DNA of 6,879 bases from JAENVT01 sp031370745 (GTDB lineage: Bacteria > Actinomycetota > Acidimicrobiia > Acidimicrobiales > Ilumatobacteraceae): positions 1 through 6,879 of the forward strand of contig JANMQX010000111.1 in assembly GCA_031370745.1 (NCBI GenBank), read 5' to 3'. This document shows positions 1 to 6,879 of this stretch, in pieces. Every line of letters begins with the position of its first letter. Position 1 is the stretch's first letter. A program made the position numbers and the translations under genes. The notes beneath the pieces were generated by a model. It did not search any database. It had not been told where the DNA came from and worked only from the letters and a program-made list of their open reading frames with translations.

Positions 1-111
1 ATCATCGTCGGAACCGGCCGGATGACGATGGTGTCACCCAACGACCAGATCATGGCCGAACGAATCCTGCCGATGTCGGGCGAAGTCACCCGCATCGCCG
101 CGGTCGACTGA
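1..111 (+). CDS. C-terminal end of an unidentified protein (5' truncated)
   Basis: Frame 1 is open from the first base and ends at a TGA at 109-111, giving the last 36 residues of a protein that begins outside the window. The tail contains GTGRMTMVSPNDQIMAERIL and ends in GEVTRIAAVD. It is soluble-looking, with no membrane segment or recognisable motif, and I do not recognise the family. Frame 1 has the GC-rich third positions of the neighbouring genes, which supports it as real coding sequence. It converges on clpC with only 11 bp between the two stop codons and no obvious hairpin there, so the two transcripts probably overlap at their 3' ends. Confidence 0.55.
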   Translation: MIVGTGRMTMVSPNDQIMAERILPMSGEVTRIAAVD

Positions 112-122
112 GGCGAGGTCGT

Positions 123-2693
<2,571 letters not shown>

Positions 2694-2699
2694 GATCGA

Positions 2700-2705
2700 A
2701 GTGTA
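2700..2705 (-). promoter_or_regulatory. Putative -10 element for leaderless clpC transcription
   Basis: On the minus strand this reads TACACT, a TANNNT -10 hexamer, followed by exactly 6 nt (TCGATC) and then the clpC ATG. In Actinobacteria that spacing puts the transcription start on the A of the ATG and gives a leaderless mRNA. The lack of any Shine-Dalgarno-like sequence upstream of this ATG agrees. I see no good -35 match at 16-19 bp, and no CIRCE, HAIR or clear ClgR-type site. Confidence 0.5.
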
Positions 2706-2728
2706 TCGGCCTGTCGTCCGCGCAACGT

Positions 2729-2740
2729 GCCGTCGACGGC
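2729..2740. repeat. Perfect 12-bp palindrome in the clpC/prenyl synthase divergent promoter
   Basis: GCCGTCGACGGC is a perfect inverted repeat with no spacer. It lies between the two face-to-face promoters, just upstream of where the clpC -35 box should fall. The position suits an operator acting on clpC or on both genes, but short GC-rich palindromes also arise by chance. I do not recognise it as a known regulator's consensus. Confidence 0.3.
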
Positions 2741-2792
2741 CATGTTGGGTCTCGCGACCTACCGCTACTTCCGAGGCGTGGATAGGGATGGC

Positions 2793-2798
2793 TAGCCT
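2793..2798 (+). promoter_or_regulatory. Putative -10 element for leaderless polyprenyl synthase transcription
   Basis: TAGCCT (a TANNNT hexamer) is followed by exactly 6 nt (GACGAC) and then GTG at 2805, the same geometry as the clpC start on the opposite strand. It supports GTG 2805 over the downstream in-frame ATG at 2838. A weak -35 candidate (TTCCGA, 2769-2774) lies 18 bp upstream. Confidence 0.5.
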
Positions 2799-2804
2799 GA
2801 CGAC

Positions 2805-3788
2805 GTGGCGCCTTCGCCGTTCTTCACGCTTGCCGGTATGACCGACGATGTTCAACGCATCGAAGCCGCGCTCGTCGAGTCGGTGCACTCGCCCGATCCC
2901 TACCTCAACGAGATCGCATCACACCTGATCATTGCGGGTGGCAAGCGATTGCGACCCGTCCTCACGGTCGTCGCCGCCCAGGTGTGCGGACCCTCGGATC
3001 CCGAGCTCAGGGAGAGGTCGATCCAGGGTGGCATCGCGTGTGAATTGGTGCAGACAGGTTCGCTGTACCACGACGATGTGATGGACGAGGCGACCACCAG
3101 GCGTGGTGTCGAAACGGTGAATGCGAAATGGGGCAATCTGCAAGCGATTCTGGCCGGCGATTTCCTGCTGTCGCGGGCCTCCGGGATTGCGGCGTCGCTC
3201 GGGACAGAGGTCGCCGGGTTGCTGGCGCACACCATCGGCAGGTTGTGCGAGGGCCAGATCGAGGAGCTTCGCCACACCTACAACTCGGCGCGACCCGAGT
3301 CGAGCTACATGGCTTCGATCAGCGGCAAGACTGCGTCGCTCTACGCCACAGCAGCGCGAATCGGTGGGTTGGTCGCCGGCTACGATCGCGCACTCACCGA
3401 TGCCTTGACCGAGTACGGCGAGGCCTACGGAAATGTCTTTCAAATTGTCGACGATCTGCTCGACATCACCTCGACCGACGATCAGTTGGGCAAGCCGGCG
3501 GGTCACGACATGGTCGAGGGCGTCTACACCCTGCCGGTGATGCGCACGTTGCAAGCCGGCGGCGTGCCGGCGATGGAACTACTGGCGCTGTTGGGCAAGC
3601 CGCTCGACAGCGCCGAGCGCGAGAAGGCGCTCGGCATCGTCCGCGACAACGGGGGCGTCGCCTCGGCGTTCTCAACCGCGCAGGCCTGGGCCGAACGTGC
3701 AGTCGCGGCGTGCGATTCGCTTCCCGAATCCGAAGCCACCGAGGCGCTGCGCGCCGGTCCGGAAAGCCTGATGGCCTCCGTCAGCTGA
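2805..3788 (+). CDS. trans-Polyprenyl diphosphate synthase (menaquinone side chain)
   Basis: A 327-aa trans-isoprenyl diphosphate synthase, which condenses isopentenyl diphosphate onto an allylic primer. Visible motifs: GGKRLRP (45-51), first Asp-rich motif DDVMD (90-94), KTASL (175-179), second Asp-rich motif DDLLD (216-220) and GK (229-230). Both Mg-diphosphate sites are intact. The residues 4 and 5 before the first motif are small (Ser86, Gly85). In this family that leaves the product tunnel open, so I infer a long-chain product such as a menaquinone tail rather than farnesyl or geranylgeranyl diphosphate. GTG 2805 is chosen because a -10 element sits 6 nt before it; ATG 2838 (Met12, just before TDDVQRIEA) is the alternative. 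The gene converges on a geranylgeranyl-reductase-family gene, a pairing that recalls grcC1/menJ in mycobacteria. Exact chain length cannot be read from sequence. Confidence 0.92.
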   Translation: MAPSPFFTLAGMTDDVQRIEAALVESVHSPDPYLNEIASHLIIAGGKRLRPVLTVVAAQVCGPSDPELRERSIQGGIACELVQTGSLYHDDVMDEATTRRGVETVNAKWGNLQAILAGDFLLSRASGIAASLGTEVAGLLAHTIGRLCEGQIEELRHTYNSARPESSYMASISGKTASLYATAARIGGLVAGYDRALTDALTEYGEAYGNVFQIVDDLLDITSTDDQLGKPAGHDMVEGVYTLPVMRTLQAGGVPAMELLALLGKPLDSAEREKALGIVRDNGGVASAFSTAQAWAERAVAACDSLPESEATEALRAGPESLMASVS

Positions 3789-3811
3789 AGGCACTGCAGT
3801 CGTTTGGGGGA
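3789..3811. other. 23-bp gap between convergent genes
   Basis: Only 23 bp separate the stop codons of the synthase and the reductase. The gap contains the 8-bp palindrome ACTGCAGT (3793-3800), with no long stem or T-run, so it is not a convincing intrinsic terminator. The two transcripts probably run into each other. Confidence 0.4.
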
Positions 3812-5059
3812 TTACGCGTTGGGGGCCAGCTTGACCAGATTGGCGGCTGCCTTGTAGGCCAATTCGGCCGGTCCGAGCTCGTCAGGTCGCAACAGGTTGG
3901 CCATGATGCGCAGCACCCATTCCATAAGGGTGCGGCTGTGCATACCGGCGCGCGTCAACTCGCGCATCAACGCCGGTCGTCCGATCACTCGGGCGAACAA
4001 TCTGGCGACCTTGAAGTACTCGCCGTACTCGTCGTCGAGCATCGATGGATAACGCTGCAGCGCGGTCGGATCACCGGCATCGATGGCCTCGTGCAACACC
4101 GCCGCTGCCATGCGAGCCGTCTCGTACGCGTAGTCGATGCCTTCGCCGTTGAACGGGTTGACACTTCCGGCGGCGTCGCCGATGACGAGGTACGAGGGAC
4201 CCGCTTTCGGTCCGACTGAGCCACCCATTGGGATCCTGCCACTCGTGGCCTTGCACTCCGGATGGTCGGCATCGATCTCCCACCGATCGGCAACCTGATG
4301 GGCATATGCGTCGAGCAGATGTGTCGTATTGACGCTCTTGAACTCTCGGAACGTCGACAGCAACCCCACGCCGATGTTGATGGTGCCATCGCCGACCGGG
4401 AAGATCCAGCCGTAGCCGGGCATCGGATTTCCGTTGCGATCCTTCACGTCGAGCGCCGATTCGATCCACGGCTCGGCGTGTCGGGGTGATTCCCAATAGG
4501 TACGAATGGCCGTGCCGTATGGCCACTCACGCGTGCGAAACGTGCCGAGGGATCTGCCGAAGCGACTGTTGGCACCGTCGGCGACGACGACGTAGCGGGC
4601 ACGGATCTCGGTAGGTTCGCCCGTCGGCGATTGCACGATGGCACCGCGCACGAAGCCGCGATCGACGATCGGCTGCAGTGCTTCGTGACCTTCGAGAAGC
4701 GTTGCTCCGGCCGCTACCGCGTTGTGGGCAACCATCGTGTCGAGCTCGCGGCGTCGCACCACGTAGCCGTACTGCGGGTACACCGGATGTGATGGCCACT
4801 GCAGCTCGATCTGTCGGCCCATGCCGGTCGCCCGCAATCCGTTGTACCTGTGGAACTTGGTGAGCTGATCGCCGAGGCCCATTTCGTTGAGCTGGTGCAC
4901 CGCTCGAGGAGTCAAACCGTCGCCACACGTCTTTTCGCGAGGGAACGTCTTGCGTTCGACGATCGTGACATCGTGACCATGACGGGCAAGCCAATATGCG
5001 GCTGAGGCCCCGGCTGGGCCGCCGCCGATGACCAGTACGTCAGTCGATGATGTCGTCAC
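3812..5059 (-). CDS. FAD-dependent geranylgeranyl reductase family protein (MenJ-like)
   Basis: A 415-aa flavoprotein of the geranylgeranyl reductase family, which saturates isoprenoid double bonds. The N-terminal Rossmann motif GGGPAG (12-17) ends with the acidic ribose binder in IVER (33-36). CGDGLTPRAV (45-54) is the family's active-site-region signature. VADGANS (159-165), GYGWIFP (215-221), and the second FAD motif GDAAGSVNPFNGEGID (294-309) follow, so all flavin motifs are present. Plant-type chlorophyll use is unlikely here. The adjacent polyprenyl synthase favours a menaquinone-tail reductase like mycobacterial MenJ, with an archaeal-type lipid or carotenoid reductase as the alternative. 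No clear membrane helix is seen; the C-terminal part (about 350-412) is helical and hydrophobic in patches and could contact the membrane. The GTG start directly follows the TGA of the cytochrome c gene, and there is no Shine-Dalgarno sequence, so translational coupling within one operon is likely. Confidence 0.88.
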   Translation of the reverse strand: MTTSSTDVLVIGGGPAGASAAYWLARHGHDVTIVERKTFPREKTCGDGLTPRAVHQLNEMGLGDQLTKFHRYNGLRATGMGRQIELQWPSHPVYPQYGYVVRRRELDTMVAHNAVAAGATLLEGHEALQPIVDRGFVRGAIVQSPTGEPTEIRARYVVVADGANSRFGRSLGTFRTREWPYGTAIRTYWESPRHAEPWIESALDVKDRNGNPMPGYGWIFPVGDGTINIGVGLLSTFREFKSVNTTHLLDAYAHQVADRWEIDADHPECKATSGRIPMGGSVGPKAGPSYLVIGDAAGSVNPFNGEGIDYAYETARMAAAVLHEAIDAGDPTALQRYPSMLDDEYGEYFKVARLFARVIGRPALMRELTRAGMHSRTLMEWVLRIMANLLRPDELGPAELAYKAAANLVKLAPNA

Positions 5060-5890
5060 TCAGGGGCCGGCGGATGAGCCGGCTGCGGGATCGGTGCCGA
5101 CTTTGATCGAACCGGGGACCTTGGTGTTGATGTCGGCAAAGGTGGCCGAGCCGTCTTCAAGTGCCGTCCACGCCGGGGCATCGACCGCGCACCAATTGTC
5201 GAACTCCTTCTGGTTGGCGCCGTTTGGGTCGGCGCCTCCGAGCGTGAATCGCTCATGACACACGACGGCAAGGATCTCAGCCTCCGTCAGCGGACCGCCG
5301 AACTTCTCACCTTGCTGGGGCATCGCCCCCTTGGCCTTGGTGATGTGGGCCCCACCCGGGCGCTTCGGGTCACCGTAGATCTGGATTCCCGCGACCGCAT
5401 ACGCGTCGCTGCCGCCGTACACCCAGCGCAACTGGTCTTCGATGTGCGGGAAGGTCTTCAGGACCTCCCCTTGCGAGAACTGATAGCCGACCCCGCCTTC
5501 ACCTTTGCTGCCGTGGCAGGTGGAGCACCCGTTGAAGATCACGGCACCGTCACCGAGTGGGCCCGGGATCCGGTCGGCGGTGGGGGTGAGGGCGCGGACA
5601 TACATGAAGGCCCACAGCGGCAACGTGCTGAGCGTCGCGAACGCCCAGAAGGGGATCTTCTTGCGCGCCTTGGCGGCGGCAACCACAGGGAGGTCGGGCT
5701 TGGGAGGAGGAGGCCCGACCGGTGAAGCCGGGACGGCGGCAGGTACTGGAACGGCAGGCGTTGCCGCCACGGTTGTGGCCGCTGCCGTGCCGGGGGTCGC
5801 AGCGGGAGTGTCGGCCGGAGGAGTTCCACCCTCTGCCTGTGCTCGTGCGGCCTTGCTGCGCTTCAGCAGGTGCTCGGGAATTTCGGTCAC
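5060..5890 (-). CDS. Membrane-anchored monohaem cytochrome c
   Basis: A 276-aa class I c-type cytochrome; no specific family name is recognised. Order: a basic N-terminal segment (TEIPEHLLKRSKAARAQ, 2-18), a Pro/Ala/Thr/Val-rich linker (about 20-70), KARKK then one membrane helix (about 79-99) acting as an uncleaved anchor, and an extracytoplasmic haem domain. Positive charge before the helix places the N-terminus inside. The haem site is CSTCH (122-126), and Met190 in GAMPQQG is the likely distal ligand. Two further Cys (211 and 234) could form a disulfide. Only one CXXCH is present, so it is not a dihaem QcrC. The role is probably to accept electrons from a quinol-oxidising complex or pass them to an oxidase. 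The frame is open 24 codons further to GTG 5962, but GTG 5890 has a -10 element just upstream and begins the basic motif. It heads an operon with the MenJ-like reductase. Confidence 0.88.
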   Translation of the reverse strand: MTEIPEHLLKRSKAARAQAEGGTPPADTPAATPGTAAATTVAATPAVPVPAAVPASPVGPPPPKPDLPVVAAAKARKKIPFWAFATLSTLPLWAFMYVRALTPTADRIPGPLGDGAVIFNGCSTCHGSKGEGGVGYQFSQGEVLKTFPHIEDQLRWVYGGSDAYAVAGIQIYGDPKRPGGAHITKAKGAMPQQGEKFGGPLTEAEILAVVCHERFTLGGADPNGANQKEFDNWCAVDAPAWTALEDGSATFADINTKVPGSIKVGTDPAAGSSAGP

Positions 5891-5898
5891 GGGTGCCC

Positions 5899-5904
5899 AC
5901 GATA
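5899..5904 (-). promoter_or_regulatory. Putative -10 element for the cytochrome c / reductase operon
   Basis: On the minus strand this reads TATCGT (TANNNT), followed by 8 nt and then GTG 5890. That is close to leaderless spacing, and no Shine-Dalgarno sequence is present. The -35 region holds no good TTGACA match. The call is weaker than for the clpC and synthase promoters. Confidence 0.35.
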
Positions 5905-5922
5905 GACGCCGAGACGCCGAGA
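5905..5922. repeat. Tandem 8-bp repeat in the cytochrome c promoter spacer
   Basis: Two perfect copies of GACGCCGA (5905-5912 and 5913-5920) plus two more matching bases lie directly upstream of the putative -10 element of the cytochrome c operon. That is where a -10/-35 spacer would be. The location could suit tandem binding by a regulator, or it could be chance. Confidence 0.35.
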
Positions 5923-5967
5923 TCAGGAAATCCTCGAGATGAAATGGGTGCGCAGCGTGCACGAGTT

Positions 5968-5985
5968 CACAACCAGTCGATTGTG
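5968..5985. repeat. Inverted repeat CACAA-N8-TTGTG in the divergent control region
   Basis: CACAA at 5968-5972 and TTGTG at 5981-5985 form an 18-bp dyad between the two divergent operons. Size and spacing suit a dimeric regulator such as a CRP/FNR- or TetR-type protein, but the arms are only 5 bp and it matches no consensus I can name with confidence. Confidence 0.25.
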
Positions 5986-6014
5986 GTCATCGGGCGTGGT
6001 AGATAGAAGGACGA

Positions 6015-6062
6015 ATGTGCATGTCGAGTCGGAGAAAATGGCACTGGTCGGCGCATCGGTGA
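6015..6062 (+). CDS. Possible 15-codon upstream ORF / leader peptide
   Basis: ATG at 6015 opens a short frame reading MCMSSRRKWHWSAHR and stopping at TGA 6060-6062, 40 bp before the next gene. AAGGA at 6007-6011 lies 3 nt before the ATG, a tight but possible ribosome-binding site. The peptide is rich in Arg, Trp and His. It would be transcribed only if a promoter lies upstream of about 6005, and the better -10 candidate at 6064 is downstream of it. It may not be a gene. Confidence 0.15.
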   Translation: MCMSSRRKWHWSAHR

Positions 6063-6063
6063 C

Positions 6064-6069
6064 TACAGT
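6064..6069 (+). promoter_or_regulatory. Putative -10 element for the membrane protein / ferredoxin operon
   Basis: TACAGT fits TANNNT, with TG two bases upstream. It would start transcription near 6076 and give a leader of about 27 nt that includes the Shine-Dalgarno sequence at 6086-6094. No clear -35 box is visible at 16-19 bp. Confidence 0.35.
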
Positions 6070-6085
6070 TTGTGCAGCAGTTCAC

Positions 6086-6094
6086 GAGGAAGGA
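6086..6094 (+). promoter_or_regulatory. Ribosome binding site fixing GTG 6103 as start
   Basis: GAGGAAGGA is a strong Shine-Dalgarno sequence 8 nt before GTG 6103. It lies inside the longer open frame that begins at TTG 6070, so it excludes that upstream start. It is one of only two clear Shine-Dalgarno sequences at starts in the window; the other precedes the ferredoxin. Confidence 0.75.
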
Positions 6095-6102
6095 CAGCCG
6101 AG

Positions 6103-6594
6103 GTGCTGATCGCATACGACTGGTGGAGACCCTCAAAGTTTCCGTTTTTGAACGAGGCGTTCCTCTTCTCGTTCACGCTGTCGACCGTTCTGGCCTTTCT
6201 CGCCGTCCCGTATGCAAGGCGTCGCCCGAAAGGCACTCCAGTCACGTGGGGCGAGGCGATGCTCGCCGCGGTCTACGTCTTCGGCACCATGTTCCTTGCG
6301 TTCGGCGTCGTCCCCCATCAATGGATCGCCCACTCCGACGCGGACCTGCAGTGGACAAAGAGCTACATCATCTACGGCCCGGGCGGCATCCTGAAGCCCA
6401 AGGCGCTCGGTGGTCACTTCCCGTTCACTGCGTCGTATGAAGCAATTCGCGACATCATCGTCGTCGTTCTGCACGTCTGGTACTTCGGTCTCATCCTGTA
6501 TTTGTGGCGCGTCTGGCAGGGGCGAGGCGATGCCAAGCCGACCACCGAGATTGCTACCAGCACGTACGGCCGCCCGCTGGTGAAGAAGGGATAG
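6103..6594 (+). CDS. Small three-helix membrane protein of unknown function
   Basis: I do not recognise the family of this 163-aa protein. Three hydrophobic segments are visible (about 17-38, 52-71 and 115-138). A basic stretch (RRRPKG, 39-44) follows the first helix, and a polar region (72-113) lies between helices two and three. Four histidines sit at or near helix ends: His72 and His77 in VPHQWIAH, His105, and His124 inside helix three. They could be haem or metal ligands, but there is no cytochrome b signature. The N-terminus is short (MLIAYDWWRPSKFP) and the tail (139-163) is polar. GTG 6103 is fixed by a strong Shine-Dalgarno sequence. A ferredoxin gene starts 5 bp downstream in the same operon, and a cytochrome c operon diverges upstream. 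I infer a membrane anchor or quinone-site subunit of a redox complex. Confidence 0.8.
   Translation: MLIAYDWWRPSKFPFLNEAFLFSFTLSTVLAFLAVPYARRRPKGTPVTWGEAMLAAVYVFGTMFLAFGVVPHQWIAHSDADLQWTKSYIIYGPGGILKPKALGGHFPFTASYEAIRDIIVVVLHVWYFGLILYLWRVWQGRGDAKPTTEIATSTYGRPLVKKG
6586..6590 (+). promoter_or_regulatory. Ribosome binding site of the ferredoxin gene
   Basis: AAGGG, inside the last codons of the preceding gene, lies 9 nt before ATG 6600. It supports this start and translation of both genes from one mRNA. Confidence 0.6.
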
Positions 6595-6599
6595 CGCGT

Positions 6600-6879
6600 A
6601 TGGCCCGCACCGACGCGAATCCACCGATGATGCCGTACACCGACGAGTACCAACTCGTCGAGGTCGACGCCGACTATCTCTCCAAGGCGGTCAAGCCGAA
6701 GCAGTTCATCCACATCGACCAGACCGAGTGCATCATGTGCGAGGGATGCGTCGACATCTGTCCGTGGAAGTGCATCCACATGGTCACACCCGACGCCATC
6801 GTCGAGGCGACGGGTACCGAAATGCCGGGGGAAGATCCCAGCGACAAGGTCTTGTTCATCATCGACGACGACATCTGCA
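6600..6879 (+). CDS. [4Fe-4S] ferredoxin-type protein, N-terminal part (runs off the window)
   Basis: ATG 6600 opens a frame with no stop up to the window edge, giving 93 residues of a longer protein. The first cluster motif is complete: Cys44, Cys47, Cys50 and Cys54-Pro (CIMCEGCVDICP), followed by an extra Cys58. The last visible residue, Cys93 in DDDIC, sits where the first cysteine of a second cluster motif is expected, so this is probably a two-cluster ferredoxin. The linker between the motifs is long (38 residues, 55-92) and acidic, with EMPGEDPSDK. An N-terminal extension of about 35 residues precedes the domain, with no signal peptide or membrane segment, so it is cytoplasmic or a peripheral subunit. 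It starts 5 bp after the small membrane protein gene, which is its likely partner. An electron-input subunit of a quinone-linked complex is inferred; whether other domains follow is unknown. Confidence 0.88.
   Translation, partial: MARTDANPPMMPYTDEYQLVEVDADYLSKAVKPKQFIHIDQTECIMCEGCVDICPWKCIHMVTPDAIVEATGTEMPGEDPSDKVLFIIDDDIC

Noticed and set aside
2694..2888. 65-codon N-terminal extension of ClpC
   Set aside because: The family starts at MFERFTD, the extension is Arg/His-rich without similarity, and it would run through the divergent promoter and into the synthase gene.
3793..3800. ACTGCAGT as a bidirectional terminator
   Set aside because: The palindrome is only 8 bp, leaves no room for a loop, and no T-run follows on either strand.
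3128..4219. 363-codon plus-strand frame running across the synthase and reductase genes
   Set aside because: It overlaps two well-supported genes in other frames, has an Arg/Gly-rich composition typical of a shifted frame, and carries no motifs.
5253..5258. Second haem site at Cys211-His212 of the cytochrome
   Set aside because: Only CH is present, without the CXXCH spacing. A structural or disulfide cysteine is more likely.
5891..5962. 24-codon upstream extension of cytochrome c
   Set aside because: GTG 5962 has no ribosome-binding site, and the extension covers the putative -10 element and tandem repeat. GTG 5890 fits the promoter and protein layout better.
6070..6102. TTG start for the membrane protein
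   Set aside because: The strong GAGGAAGGA ribosome-binding site at 6086-6094 lies inside this extension and points to GTG 6103.

Overview
The window is GC-rich, densely packed bacterial DNA that reads as an actinobacterium. The ClpC N-domain closely resembles mycobacterial ClpC1, most starts are GTG, and several genes carry the leaderless-type signal (a -10 element directly before the start codon) common in Actinobacteria. The quinone and cytochrome genes on the right suggest an aerobic, menaquinone-using lineage outside the classical mycobacteria and streptomycetes. Acidimicrobiia is my best guess, but this is inference without a database search.

Layout, left to right. The window opens with the last 36 codons of an unidentified plus-strand gene (1-111). 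clpC follows on the minus strand (123-2693) and encodes the complete AAA+ unfoldase of the ClpCP protease. A 111-bp divergent promoter region (2694-2804) holds two face-to-face -10 elements, each exactly 6 nt from its start codon, and a perfect 12-bp palindrome. A trans-polyprenyl diphosphate synthase (2805-3788, plus) converges on a FAD-dependent geranylgeranyl-reductase-family enzyme (3812-5059, minus), which resembles the mycobacterial menaquinone reductase MenJ. A membrane-anchored monohaem cytochrome c (5060-5890, minus) lies immediately upstream of that reductase and abuts it with no gap. A 212-bp divergent control region (5891-6102) separates this pair from a plus-strand pair: a small three-helix membrane protein of unknown function (6103-6594) and the start of a [4Fe-4S] ferredoxin (6600 to the window edge).

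How the genes fit together. The synthase would make the long isoprenoid tail of menaquinone and the reductase would saturate part of it. The cytochrome c, small membrane protein and ferredoxin look like electron-transfer parts that work with that quinone at the membrane. The likely new biology is this right-hand cluster: an unrecognised histidine-containing membrane protein paired with a ferredoxin and divergent from a cytochrome c/quinone-tail reductase operon. It may be one edge of a cytochrome bc-type or ferredoxin:quinone complex whose other subunits lie beyond position 6879. No RNA genes, CRISPR arrays, transposons or convincing intrinsic terminators are visible, and no gene-free stretch exceeds 300 bp.
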